Origin: Watersipora subatra
Lineage: Eukaryota > Bryozoa > Gymnolaemata > Cheilostomatida > Watersiporidae
NCBI RefSeq assembly: GCF_963576615.1
Contig: NC_088711.1
Location: 18,570,182 to 18,634,181 of the forward strand
Direction: 5' to 3'
Length of the DNA stretch: 64,000 nt
In this document: positions 44,401-57,700 of the stretch, one piece after another
How the letters are laid out: each line of letters begins with the position of its first letter
Position numbering within the stretch: position 1 is the first letter of the stretch
Translations under genes and position numbers: made by a program
Notes under the pieces: model-generated
Told to the model about the DNA's origin: nothing
The model's database searches: none
What the model saw: only the letters and a program-made list of their open reading frames with translations

Positions 44401-47251
44401 TTTAGACTAAAACAACAGTTGATAAAAACAAAAATTTATACAACACAGATACAAGTACACATTTTCTGACATAGCGTCACGGCATTCATTCCAACATTAC
44501 ATATATATTCACTTTAGGCTCAGGAGGTCATGACTCTACTACCCAAGCTAGCATACTAACTTAATCAACATTCAAACAAAGTACCATTGTAAAGTTTATC
44601 TAACATGGATATTGCATGTAAACAAATCGGAATATAAAAGTGTTCATTTGTCTCCCAAAATAAAACTTCGACAATTGCCTGTCAGACTGCAGACTATTCC
44701 ATATGAGTTGATTTGATAGAGCAAGTTTAGGTCAGTTGCCGTTCCTCTCACCACGGGGTTATCTCTGAGAATTAAACTCCAACCTGTTGTTCGCAGGTCA
44801 TACACTCTAGACTGCCTAGGTCACAGCCGCTTTTACAAACTAGTATTAATCAATGTATTATTAATTCATTAAATATTGTTTATCAGAATATAGATTATTT
44901 CGAATATTGTGCAATCAAATCAATCAATGCGTTGTATAGAAACCCACTTTTTTATACAGATATCATATTAACATAATTTTGAACAACTCTTTGTATAATT
45001 TGGTAGCATCTAGCGGACACTGTTTCATAGATTGACCATAATCGAACTCTTGCTAGATATTGTACTTGAAGATGTTGCCCGGTAAAAAAATTCATAATAA
45101 AAACTAGCTAATTGTAATATTGATATAATTGGTTTCATCATACTCCTGACAGTATAAGGAATTAGAATACATAGTTTTAGTCATCTAGCTGTTATAACAG
45201 CCAGGTTATTTTAATATGAGCAAAAATGTAAAGTTATTTCAGTAGGTGTCCCAACTACCTTGGTCATCAGTGTATGTATATTAGAACCTAATCTGCATAC
45301 AGGCAAAAATTAACAAAAGGCACTAACATGACAGTACGTTGGAAGAGGCAAGAAAGCTTACAACTCTTTACATGAGTTTGCATGCATAGTGATATTTAAA
45401 TTAAAGCTTGCTGTAGTGCAAAGAACAGTAAAATATAGGTATGTGTTTCATAACGCAATCACTACATGATTTTAATTATTGAACTAAATTACAAGGTTTC
45501 TAGCAAGTCACATCAACTAGTAAACTTTTAGTGAGTTGACAACAACCAAAAGGGCATTTAGAGTAAAACCTCTATTTGAACGCTATAGCGCTATATTTTT
45601 TCAACCCTTTTCCTATAGTGGTATTCAAATAAAAGTGGCGCCCAATTAGAGGTTTTACAGTATCTCAAGTTGACTTGTAGGTAGGTATAAAATGAACCAA
45701 CGATATCTGTGAGCTTTATTACGTGTATCTATATTTAGCACTTAATTTCCAGTTGGCATGACACTTTGATATATATTCTTGGCTTTATCACGGAAGTGTT
45801 TCATTCATTTTTTATACAATGTTGGCATTAAAGGCAATGCAATGAGACATGTTCATTGATGTTTGACTTAAAGTATATATAAAATAATTCCATATTGTTC
45901 AATATTACATCTATATGACAATTTATAGATGCCTCAAGATATATTGAAACTCAAATTGTTGAAACTAACTGAAAAGGTTTTCTCGCTTGAGTATCAGTAA
46001 GATGTTAGATCTAGTGCCATTGGGTTAGTTGAAAATATTTGACAGTGTACCAGACTATCCGGAAGAGGATTTTTTTCTCAAAGCAACTGCCTGCTCCAAT
46101 ACACAAGACAATTCAATAGTGCTAAGAAAGTACCTCAATAGTATTTGGACCTCAATGAATAAACAAATATAGCAATGAAAAATGACTAGGCTTCACTAAA
46201 ATGAACCAATTCATAGCATTCAGCCTATTGTGTTCCAATGAGCCATAACCAATAGCATAATGACAGCTTTTTAAATAATTGAAAAATCAAATAAACATGA
46301 CCAGAAGCAACCTTAAGAAATGAATTTTGCGAAAACATTTGTTATTTATGTTCTCACTATGCTTTTAGCCTCAGTTATAGCTTTAACTCCTTGTAGACTG
46401 TATTATTAGCATTTCAGTTTTAAATTAAGCAGACCTAAACAAACATGAGAGATATTTTAGATACAAACTAGCTATTAGGCTACAAGTTTTCATTTTTAAC
46501 CTATTAACTTGGTTTAATTATAACCAACCAATTCAATTATTTTAACACTATGCTACCATACCTGCCAACTCTCACGCATTGGGCGTGAGACTCACGCAAT
46601 CGCCCCAAAGAAAAAATGAAAATGCGTGAGAAATGCGTGAGATTTTTGCCCCAATTTCCCCAATTTTATATATACTATCATTGATACATCAAATGCCCCA
46701 AAACCAAATCTCACGCATTGCCCCACTCTTGGGTTGGCAGGTCTGTATGCTACCTTAGTTGGTTTATGATATTTAGGTACTTTTAAGTTTTGTCGTTTTC
46801 TTAGCATCATATATATTGCTATAATAATAAAGGTAGATGATCTACAAATGCTAAAACATATACGAATGAAATGGTGCTTCATTGATTTTTAAATATAGAA
46901 CTTTCCAAACGACAACAATTAGTGTTTAAAGGGATACGAGAGGCAAACTATAAACTTGCAGCCAACAAACATGCAATCACATCATTCAATCTAATACTTA
47001 AAAAAATACTGCTAAGTACTGATGAGAAAATCAATTTTATAATAACAGATGAGCTGCACAATTGCAGAAACAATAACTCACTGAGCAAATAGATAATCTG
47101 CAGCCCAGCCGCAGCAGTGCCCTTTAATTTCTTCATAGTGTATTTTATCCTCTACTAATCTAAATGGAGGTAACTTCTCTTCGTCTGGTTTACTCAAGTA
47201 GCCATGAACAAACTCGTTTAAAAACGCTTTTAATTCAGCATTGTTACTCAT
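32470..47251 (-). CDS. PPM1F-like: PPM1E/PPM1F-type PP2C protein phosphatase, 8 exons
   Basis: Minus-strand exons in order: 47251-47082 (ATG), 44358-44247, 43029-42821, 41821-41639, 35275-35038, 34062-33889, 33276-33138 and 32566-32470 (TAA); about 440 aa. It is a Mn/Mg-dependent Ser/Thr phosphatase. Catalytic motifs: [18 protein letters not shown] (Asp about 175); [55 protein letters not shown] and RIEALGG with WRVNG are particular to PPM1E and PPM1F, which dephosphorylate CaM kinases and PAK in vertebrates. The N-terminal part ([14 protein letters not shown]) resembles the PPM1F pre-catalytic region. The C-terminus is an acidic tail ([14 protein letters not shown]). Exons 2-8 join in phase. 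The exon 1 to exon 2 junction does not (see findings), so an extra small exon may be missing. Confidence 0.9.
32581..32848 (+). repeat. 30-bp tandem repeat, 9 copies, next to a splice acceptor
   Basis: Units read GACCAAATAACCAATAAGAA then CTTGCGATTT, nine copies; two have TAATACAATAAG in place of TAACCAATAAG. The array lies in the last intron of the phosphatase gene. Its edge is about 15 bp from the acceptor of the final exon (boundary 32566/32567). Confidence 0.9.
33409..33441. repeat. Short perfect hairpin
   Basis: ATTGAAGAGGTCA and TGACCTCTTCAAT are separated by a few bases, in a phosphatase intron. Confidence 0.75.
38865..40290. mobile_element. Candidate non-autonomous element with GAACGCCACCTCTATTT ends
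   Basis: The left end (38875-39010) has about six tandem units of an 18-bp type ATTTGAATGCCACCT. The right end (40188-40283) carries the same motif, first direct (CTCTATTTGAACGCCACCTC) and then inverted (AATAGAGCGCCATAGCATTC). The outer parts, AAAGCCTCTAATTGAATGCC and the reverse complement of GCATTCAAATAAAGGTC, are inverted relative to each other. Short relatives lie at 45563-45660 and 54391-54489. Confidence 0.45.
40528..41443. mobile_element. Inverted pair of a dispersed repeat (long foldback)
   Basis: The left arm (40528-40720) begins TTAAAGATTGACTTGCAACA; the right arm (41270-41443) is its reverse complement, ending AAGTCAGCCTTTAA. The right side continues inward (41105-41270) with sequence shared by the single copy at 57472-57812, so the structure looks like one full copy plus an inverted partial copy. 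Confidence 0.65.
41933..42696. mobile_element. Tc1/mariner-type non-autonomous element, 764 bp
   Basis: The ends read CAGTGGAACCTCTACTTGTG (left) and, as the reverse complement, CAGTGGGATCTCTACTTATG (right). Both are flanked by TA, the target duplication of Tc1/mariner and pogo elements. No transposase frame lies inside. It sits in the intron between phosphatase exons 3 and 4. Confidence 0.75.
45563..45660. mobile_element. Short MITE of the CCTCTATTTGAACGC family
   Basis: The ends are GTAAAACCTCTATTTGAACG and the inverted AGAGGTTTTACAGTA; inside is a second inverted pair (TATAGCGC and GTGGCGCCC neighbourhood). It lies in the first phosphatase intron and is close in sequence to 54391-54489. 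Confidence 0.65.
46558..46745. mobile_element. 188-bp MITE with 9-bp target duplication
   Basis: A perfect direct repeat TATGCTACC (46549-46557 and 46746-46754) flanks a unit whose ends are inverted (ACCTGCCAAC and GTTGGCAGGT). The interior repeats CTCACGCATTG in both orientations. A 9-bp duplication fits Mutator- or Merlin-like superfamilies better than Tc1/mariner. Confidence 0.8.
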
Positions 47252-48793
47252 TTTATCTTCATGGGATTTTCACCGGAAATGAAAATCTGTTAATGAGCGT
47301 AGACGTCATTGTCGGAGACGGTGGTCAGACCCTACTATACGAAGGTCAATCTTGAAAAATACCGTAGCTTAGTTCTAAATTTAAATAATCACTTAAGAGC
47401 TCATTGGAAAGCGGGTGATGAAGCAACTCCGAGCATACAGTTTAGCATCGAAGCTCATAAACTGTATTGTAGTTGGTCACTCGCATTTAATACATCCATA
47501 TGTTTTATTGCAACGAGAAAACACACCAATTTTAGAACATCAATCAAAATATTGTCTACTATCTCAATGTTGTGGCAGGGTCATCTTATTTAAACATTTT
47601 GTTTTCACATTTGACACCGATGTGAACTGGTATAAACAATACAGCCTCCTTATTTATCTCCTTTGTGTGTGTAATATTGAGTGTGGATAATAGGACTAGC
47701 GATTATATAATTGAGTGTTGAGAGTGAGGTTTGTTTTGTACTAACTACGAATCATTGTAACTTTTATACAAGTAGCCAGTTAAGATAGTTGACAAATCCA
47801 CTTTACCTTCTGGATGTCGCAAAGGCCCACCCTCTAGGGTATAAATACTTTTGTATGTATAGTTATACATTTATTCATTCTTGTACACCATACAAACTAC
47901 AGCCTTCTCTGGATCTTTGTACAAGCATTAATTAGCTAGCAACCGTCTGCATTGCACCAACATTCACAGTGCACCAGCAAGCATCATCTTCATTAAGTGA
48001 CTAGGTTGGCAATTTTCTAGATTGCACCATGTTGGCTCGTTGTCTTCAAAGGGCTGAATTGCCATTTTGCACCAGCAGAACAGTTGTGCCTCCCTGGACA
48101 TTTCCAATTACCAAGACTTGATAAAATGGTGTTTTTCCTTTAAACCTGCAGCAAGTATGGAGTCGCGATCTCTGCGAACAGAGGTTCAAGGATCAGACAA
48201 CCTCCTTTAGCCTTCTCACAAAGATTTGCTTCAACACTGGAAAACATTATCTAAACTCAATAGGTTATCAACGCAAACTAGATCAAAGGCAAAACAATTT
48301 GCGATTCTTATATAATACTGCAATGCGCAAAACAACCATTTGATAGACCAGATTGAAAATGCAAATGTTCAAAATGAATACTTAGATGCAAACAGAATAC
48401 GGCAATTATGGGAGACCATTTTTTTATTTATTACAAATTGATGTTACCAACAAAATAAAAGACAAGTACAAACATGCTTAAAAATATCTAACATAGTGTA
48501 AAGTTCCGCTATAGCACTGTATTATGCACAAGTGTATATGAAGTGTACGCTTAAAGAATCTGAGACAACTTAGTGAGCATATCATAAAAAGAACATGTTG
48601 GTTGGTAAATTAAGTAAAGTAAAAACAATAAATGCAGAATACATTGCGTATGCATTATGGCTGTCTAAATAGAGGTGATCACATTATCACATTCGAAAAC
48701 TTTTGTTATGCCAACAGGGGCATCGTATAACATATGTGGAGTTAAAATCAGATCTCTAAGATTCAGGATCCCTACACGGATACAAAAACAATT
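47252..48793. other. Intergenic region between phosphatase start and sulfatase end
   Basis: It contains the phosphatase promoter side and the sulfatase 3' UTR. On the minus strand two overlapping AATAAA hexamers (48432-48423) lie about 365 bp after the sulfatase stop. No further gene was found. A TATAAATA at about 47839 has no associated exon. Confidence 0.5.
48423..48432 (-). terminator. Candidate poly(A) signal of the sulfatase gene
   Basis: AATAAATAAA on the minus strand, about 365 bp downstream of the stop at 48794-48796. Confidence 0.5.
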
Positions 48794-51700
48794 TCATCCT
48801 CTTAGCAACATATCATCGACCAAATCCGCTTCAACTGGATCACAGGCCCTATAGTCATTGACACCTGGTGGGAGATTTGGCAATTTGATCCAAGGAACCC
48901 ATACATCACCATGGTAAGTTGGGGCAGACCATTTGTCGACTGGACAGTTTCGAGGGGCCTGCGACCTAAAATTGTGCAATTAACTATTTAGCCTCAAATA
49001 TTTTGTTTACACAAATATCACTCACCTGGCCGATGCACCTAAAATGACAGTTGGTGACATCAGCAAAACCTAATTTGAATGAATACTAAACCTGATTTTT
49101 TTGGGTGGCTAGATTGTAACTTAATTAATGATGAATTTACATAATATGTTAGTAGGTTTCATCAGAAAGTATCGGCATTTTTTATCATTTTGATTTTTGA
49201 TTTATCATTTAGCTTTTGATGTTTGAGGCGATCTCACTGCCAATATGTTTCAAGATTAAAATCGGACAAAACTTCTGATCGTAAAAATCGGAAAAAACTG
49301 ATCGTGGTTTTAACCGCGCTGCAATCAAGTTTCGTCGATTTTAATCTTGAAACATCCTGGCAGTCAAAATAACCTCAAACACCAACAACAATCACAAATG
49401 ATACAAAATGCCAACACTTTCTGATCAAATCTACTCCGATTTTGTATAAGTTCATTTTTGAAAGTAACCAAATCGGGCTTTCCGCAAACAATTGTCAGTG
49501 GCCTTTCTAAAACAGCAATGTCATAAATGCCACCTAGAAAATGAATTAAAAAACTGCAAAGACATGCATGTATTAACAATTATCCTGTTTGAATAACTAT
49601 GCATACTCATAGCATAATAACGAACACTGCAAGTTCTATAAATGATAAGCCAAAATGACTTACTTGCGGGCTATCTCCATGAGCCTTCCAACCATGCTCC
49701 CAACTATGGTTGGATGTTTTGAAGCGATGTTATTAAATTCACAGGGGTCTTGAGCTATATTATACAAACACGGTGAAGTAGCCTCTGTGCAATCAGGAAG
49801 ACTGAGGTCCTGCACTCCACACTTGATGGTCAGATTTAGAGCAGAAACATTCGCACTCTCTGGTTTATACCAGTCAGGCCACTGCTTTGTAAATGATTTC
49901 TCTTTTCCAATCAACTGCAAAATACAATCATATGCATGTATTGTATATGATTGTATTGTATTTACAAGGATATTGACAGCCAAATGGATTCAATAAATAG
50001 ATACATCTCTGATTGTGATGTGGTTTTTAATGTACTAATCGCAATCGCTAACCCAAAATCAATATGAAAAATCATAGACTGTTGTTCAACCAAGTGGTTA
50101 CTAAAATTTGAAATATTTGAGCAGCAAGGAGAATTATGCAGCTCATTCCGCGAATTTTACTCTCTCCTAAAAGATGCTACACCCACCATCGTATGTTTCA
50201 TTCTATGAACTTTCTGTTACTATACCTTATATTCACTATCCCGACTCCTCCGCAATACTATTAAACTACCAACTTTCAAAACACTTGTTTAATTTACTCA
50301 ATAATTCTTTATTTCTGTCTTTTCTTTTTGTATTGGCATGTAACGGAAAAACATCATTTTGTTGATGATTCCTACTGCCAATAAAATATATACATATGTA
50401 AGAGTAGGATTTCTTTTACAGACGAGGCTTAACGTAACTCAGCCCACATATAATAAGATTGTGAGCTTACAATGAGCTTATAGTCGCCTTGTCTGAGAGC
50501 CCCAGAGGTCTTGTCATAATTGTGTACAATCTCGTGTCGTGGTGAGGGGAGGTCCAGGCTAAGCACATCCCACATGTTCATACCATAGAGCTCAGTCTTG
50601 TTGAATTCAGGGCTACCACCTGAAAAAGGACTAGCTAGTCTTGGTCTCATCTTAAAATCTGTCATTCTACGGCTCTTTGAACCATCTATATTCATCTTAC
50701 CCATAATACAGATTGTTCAAAATAGGAAAACTACATTCCACAGCACAGGTGCTCATTCATGCATTATGGTATCCAAGCAATACACAAAAAGTAATATATT
50801 TATAATTAATACTATATAACGATGAAAAATAACTATATTTTATATGAGTTCTGAACTAGTAATTCATACAAAAAAGCATATGAATTGAACAAGAAAGCAC
50901 TCTGCATTGCACATAGAGAGAAGAACAGTCTGCAAGGTATAAAATTAAATACGACACCATCAAGTACCCAGGCATGTATGATATTTAATTCGTACCCGCA
51001 ATATGCATGATAGTGGGCAACCAATCAGAAACATGGATGAGCTGGTTGCTGACTCGTCCAGACTTCTGCAGAAGGGGAGACCATATGAAGCCTGTAGCCC
51101 TCATGCCACCCTCCCAATACGTAGCTTTGACACCACTGAAAAAAGAAATATTTGGGTGACATCGCATTAAAATCCGAGATCAGCCAACAAGAATTATCGG
51201 GTGATCTGGGTAATCTCTTGTGAAGATGTGTGTTAACTGATTTTGTTAGACTAATTTTTCAGCCATAAAATTTCTAAAGTAGAAGCAGAACATACAAAAA
51301 TTCCTAAAAAAATATGACTGTCTTTATCACTAGCGAGTTACATATTAAGGCAACAATGTGTTGAATATTACAAATGTACAGACAGACATTTCTAATGTTT
51401 TTAAACATTAAGTAAATAACTGTTAGATAATGCAGTAGTGACAGACATGGGCCTTACAAACATCTGGGTTTTCCATCTAATGCCTTATCATTAACCTCTC
51501 AGCGATTTTTAAGAATTGAAATACAAAGCATAAATTTTAAGGATATCACACCCACCGGAGTGGCCAGTTGTTGGCGTGATTCATATCAAAGCCTGCAGCA
51601 GGACCACCATTGTCAGTGCTAAATATGATCACTGTATTCTCCATCATTCCTCGAGCTTTCAGTGCTGCTGTTACATTACCAATTGCATCATCGAGAGCAG

Positions 51701-54700
51701 CAACCATTCCTGAAACAAATCATGGCATATATTACATACTCTAAGAGAACATCGCGCAGAAAATGGAGTACAGGGTAAGGGTCAAGGAGAATCTCTTGCG
51801 TGACTTAGTGTGCAATAATCCTTGAGCAAAGTGTTTAAAACCTTAGACTACAGTTTCATAAGAAATATTAGTTGCTTTACTTGAGAGGTGTTACAGACAC
51901 TTATAATTGTAGACTATTATCTTAGGTGTCAGCTGGAATGAGAGTTATAAGCACCCCAACCACGACCCCACAGCCACCAGCAAAGTAACTAACCAGCAAA
52001 CAGTTTTCTATTTGGATCAGTGATGTGAGGAAATCTATCTGTGTATTTCTTGGGGGCTTCAAGTGGATTGTGCCCCGAATCCACAGGGTCACCCGAATGC
52101 ACTGCTTGTGTAGGTAAGAATAGGAACAGAGGCTGAAAGGTCAACAAGTCACAATAAATACAAAAAGAACTTAATCACCGCAATGTAAAACATAAACATT
52201 TTAAGACTATATTAGACACTGTGATTGTTTTATCTTTTAAAAACAAGCGCTGACTCGGCAAATATGAAGCAGAAGTCTAACATTGTAGAACCCCACTTTC
52301 TTCTCCTTGGCGTTAGCTAAGGAGGACCTTAGGAGATTTGATCATACCGTTCTATTATTTGGTGTTTTAATTCAACAAAAAGCATTGTATTTTTGTTACA
52401 ACTACTTCTTGCACCAGTTTTTTAAGACTCTGATGTAAAACTAAAAAGCAAGGTATGAAACAGAACCAAACTATGTGAAGGAGAACATTGTTGAACATTA
52501 TCACGCTCAAATTTTGTCACATATAAAACACCTTGTATTTTGAGGTGATTACAACTTACAAGGCCGGGTTGTACTATGTGGGTACAGTTGGAGCTGTGCA
52601 CCAAATTTACCCACAATTCATACCAAATCAAGATCTTAAGCATGTACCTGCTAATAACACAGCGCTAAATAAAATGTATTTCCAAACAGTATGACACATG
52701 TTTAATATGTTTCAAACAATAAAAGTTCGCAAGTGAAATTTTGTTTAAATTATTTGCAAGAGAAACTAGTTCAGAATACATAAAGGTTAAAATAGGTACA
52801 AGTTCAGTGATGATATAACAAGGTTAAGGGGAAATAGAACTATAAGAATTAAAGAACTATTGTCTTGTTCATCATACTGGTAGTAAAACTTCAATAATAC
52901 TATACTAATCTATAGAAGAATCTTCATCAGGAGTAAACTTTGAGTGCATTCATCTCCATCTAAGGACTATTGAGTACAGCTATTCCGACACCACTTACAA
53001 TGCTGGTAGATAGGAATGCAAAACAGTTAAGGCTACATGCAAGTTTTCTGACCATTATTGCCCTGACAGAAGATGATGAAGTATATGGTAGCAGTTATGG
53101 TGTGCTGCAATTATAAACACAAACAACAAAGACACCAAATTGGTACTATGTAGCATCCACTTGGGCTAGATATATAAAAGGTACTAAAAGTGTGAGAGCT
53201 TCGAATAGTGGGCAATGCTTTTCAGACAACAACATTGAAATGCCATTGCATCATGTCTTGAGGCATCAGTGAAATGCAGATGTCCTGTTCACTTATGTGT
53301 AGATTTTGAATGTTCTCAAAACATTACAAATCCTAGTTGGAAATGGGCAAGCAAATATCTGTCGGGTGGCAGCTATTTCATGTCTACGCCAGTAAAACCT
53401 CTAATACACATGTGCTTACCGTGCTCTACCTGGCTTTAAGGCATGGACCATGCCTACAAATAGCAACTCAATCAAACACACATTTTGGCAAAAAGGCTAG
53501 TTTATATGATTTGTTTGGCTTATTTGTTGCAATTATTGATAAAATAATTCATCGGTATGTTTTGCCTGTGATTGTGAGAGTGTCATTATTGATAAGAGGT
53601 CTTGTGCTAGAGGTCATGACAACAATATGAGTGTCAGTATAAGATCCGTCAGTTCTTGTAGATATTTTAATCCATGACATACACAGCCATAATAGATTAA
53701 AAAACTAAGTGAAGATTAGCTCTCCTCCTGTTTTGGATACCAAACTATGATAGGATTTATGTTAAACCAAAGATGACATCTACATCATCATATCAATTCA
53801 TACCAAATGCAGCTCGCGAAGACAATTTACTGAGAAAAGCAATGTAAATGTTCAAGCTGAGTCCTGTGCAGAGAGAGTTTCAGGATGCACCTAGACACAA
53901 TAGTAGGCTGTCTGGCTGCTGAAACAGTCTTGGCATAAAATGCAGCACACCGATTGGTTGATTAAACTAAAAATTAAATTGCTTATCTAGAGGACAAATG
54001 TTCTCAGTATAGTTAGGCAAAAGCACCTTGGGCAGTTTAATAAACCGTTATGATGCTAAATAGAATAATATGAAGCACATATGACACAGCATGGCATTTG
54101 TATACACAGATAGCATGTCGAGCTGGATTTCAATGTGTAGGACAAACCTGGCTGGTGTTGTGATTAGCTATGATCTTTTCAGCTCTGGTAGCAAACAGTT
54201 CAGTGGAGTATGAGCCATTAGCTGAGTGATCAACAGCCAGTCCATCTCTGTAATCAAATCCCCAGTAGCCCGCTGTCGCCCACGCTAGCAAAAAAAATAT
54301 GAATGTTCTATGCATCATGTCATTTTAACCAGATCATAGTCTATATATTTGAGATACCTTAATGAGGGGCTGATGTAATCAAAGATAATATATTGTAAAA
54401 CCTCTATTTTAACCTCTAATCGTACGCCACTATAGAAGAAAGGTTAAAAAATAGAGCGTCATGGCGTTCAAATAGAGGTTTTACGGTATCTTAAAAGTGG
54501 CCAAAGGAAGCCAAGGAGTCAGATGGCTGGATGACAGGATGTAAAAAGTGAGTGAGAGAACCAAGAAGATGGCTGGCATTGCTATGGAGGTTAAAGGCTG
54601 CTAGAGAACTGCTTCTTGAGCACTGTAAAATTGATATTCCTGCTATTTTAGGCGTGCATTTGCATTTCCATAGATACATCGATGCAGCTCTATGTTGAAT

Positions 54701-57700
54701 CATGAATTCAACTGTCAGAATGATATGCATGTAATCAAGCATCTGGTGAACCAAAGCAAAAGAGGATGCTTACTATCAGTGAAAAAGGGAAATTGTTAGA
54801 CACGGTCAAGAAAGTACGCACGCCGCTGTAAAATGCCAAAAACCGATACTGTGGAACATTAAGAAAGATGTAGAGAAAATTTGAAAAACTACATCTGTGT
54901 CCTCCAATTAAGACCTGAAGCATACTGTGATTCACAAAAACGAAAAAATTGTTAAAATGTAAAACATCTATGTCTAGGATGGGCTTGAGGCAGAGCCCAG
55001 AGCCTACTTTTCCAAAGATTTTCACATTTTACAAAGGGGGTGGCAAGAGTTCTGATTAACTGTGAAAAATTCAGGATCAATGTAATGAGTTATCACAAGT
55101 TTTTTAAGGTTGTGGAATAAAATATTGTGTACTCTCAGAGTAATGTTTGCTCCAACATGTAAAGCAACTTTGAGATCAAATTATCTTTGTATGTAAAAGT
55201 TTGACTGCATTTGAAGAACAGAGAGCAAAAAAACATTTGACATGTAAGCCGCAGGTAGGTCCATACGCATACCTGTATGGTCAACATAATCTTCTGCACC
55301 GAGGTAGTAACCATAGAAAGAATCAAAGCCACGGTATAAGGGAGTCAACTCTTTCATGAAGAATCCAAGATGCCACTAAAGAGCAAATGATCAGTTCAGT
55401 CTAATACATAATAAAAAGTGATTCATCCTAGCTATTGATTCTACAGTCAATGCTCCCAAGTCAGACACTGTTATCGTGCTTATCTAATTGAGCTGAAGAA
55501 AATTTGCTAGAGTAAATTCTGAGTCTTTATTTATATTATAGTTATATCTTCATCAAAATTTGAAATCAGGATATATTCTTACGTACGTGATGGAAGTTTT
55601 TATTTGTCTGAAATTCTCACAAGCATAGAAATACTTGGTTGAATAAAATATGTAGGATATTGGTGTAACAGCTAGCCAATAGTACATGTAGGTCAAGTTT
55701 TTTCATACTTTATAGAGCACATAGGACTCTCTTGCGTAATGGAAAACAACGAAAAGTCGTATATTAATTAACAACGGTTTCACACATTGTACGTGTGCAC
55801 AACTCTAATTTTAAAATGAGTCATATTGAGAAATAAGTAAAACATTAAAACTTTGCAAGCTATATAACTATATTATGCAACTGTATATATGCAACTAGTA
55901 AGCTATATTGAACAAGACAATGTAAACAGTCATTAGCATTTGAACATAATACACAGGCGCTCTCAAGCATCTGAACACTGTACACAGGTGCCCTCAAACA
56001 TCTGAACATAGTACGCAGGTGCTCTCAAGCATCTGAACATAATACACAGGTGCTCTCAAGCATCTGAACATAGTACACAGGTGCTCTCAAGCATCTGAAC
56101 ATAATACACAGGCGCTCTCAAGCATCTGAACATAGTACACAGGTGCTCTCAAACATCTGAACATAGTACACAGGTGCTCTCAAGCATCTGAACATAATAC
56201 ACAGGTGCTCTCAAGCATCTGAACATAATACACAGGTGCTCTCAAACATCTGAACATAGTACACAGGTGCTCTCAAACATCTGAACATAATACACAGGCG
56301 CTGTCAGGCATCTGAACATAGCACACAGGTGCTCTCAAGTGTAAGGACTTTATGATGAAGCATTGCTAAAAGAAAAATTGACAAATACTCCATTTTCCCA
56401 TTGTGTAGCTGAATATTAAATTATGTAAATATTTAATATAAAATTGAACGTTCAGCAAAACCACTGAAGTAGAAATACTGCTTCAACTTATAAGAATAGA
56501 ACAGCGAGTAAAAACTCTTTTCAACACGTACCGCTGTCTCCACAACTTAATAGTTTAGCGATTATAAAAGCAATAACAACAACAATACAATCTTGGTTTA
56601 ATAGTTCACCCTGAATAAACAAATTATAAAATAAAGTACCTCAATAGGTGCTGCAAAATTTATAATGTAAAAAAGTTACTTTTAGATGTACACTCTTGAA
56701 GAAATCGTCAGCTTGAAGGTGAAATATTTCCGGTTTGGAAAGGTGGTTTCACTCCAGCCAATTAGCAATACAATGTATATATAGTCTGCTAGATTCTACC
56801 ATGCAAAAATGCACTTTATCAATAATTATAAGTCCAGCAATACATTTAAAGCTAAATTAACAGTTTTACAAAGCAGGTATTTAATTTTAATAATGGTTAT
56901 CTTCCGATTCAAAAGCATTTTTAAACAAAGCGGAATGACCTACTGACAAATCACAAAACAAAGAAATTATTTCCAATCCCACTACCCTGGACCCCAGCAT
57001 CGTATCTCATTAAGGCTTTGTGGGGAAGATTTCGGTGGATAGCATATCACCATTTCTGTTATTATGACGTATTCAGTACACCTGCAGCCAAATTTGAATT
57101 TGGAGAAACATTTTTGGTCGAATGGCCAAAGGAAATGCCATAACAAGCATATGAACAAACATTGTGTTCAACATTAGAAGACAAAAAAAAATGTAAAACA
57201 GGGATATCGTAACCCGGGAATGCAATACATTACATAGGTAGTTATAGCTGTGAATAATACATAACTAAAAGTAATGCTACAATTAACATGAATGTAATCA
57301 CCTTCCCAACAGCATGAGTCGCATATCCGAGCTGTTTTAAATACTGAGGCATGATAGTTTCATTCAAACCGAGGCCCCAAGGACAGCTGCCAAGAATTAC
57401 ACTTCTTTGTAAACCTACAATACAAATTCACATCAAATAATGCACCTTTCCTGTAATTTATTTAATTGCTTAAAGGTTGACTTGCAACAAAATTCACATT
57501 ACCGTTATTTGATATGAAAAGATTCACCATGTCTTACTCTGTTGTGTTGTAGGTGCAAAATATGTGGAAAGGTGATTACAAGCTCTTAAAAGCTCAAGAA
57601 CAAACAGTTAATCACAGCCACACGAGACCACCGTAGTTTGGATTTCCTTTCCAAAACGGCTCAAATGTGATGCAGTTGTGAGAGATGGTTTCTGTTTACA

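Noticed and set aside
47839..47846. TATAAATA as a promoter
   Set aside because: No exon or start codon context follows; AT-rich DNA makes such matches common.
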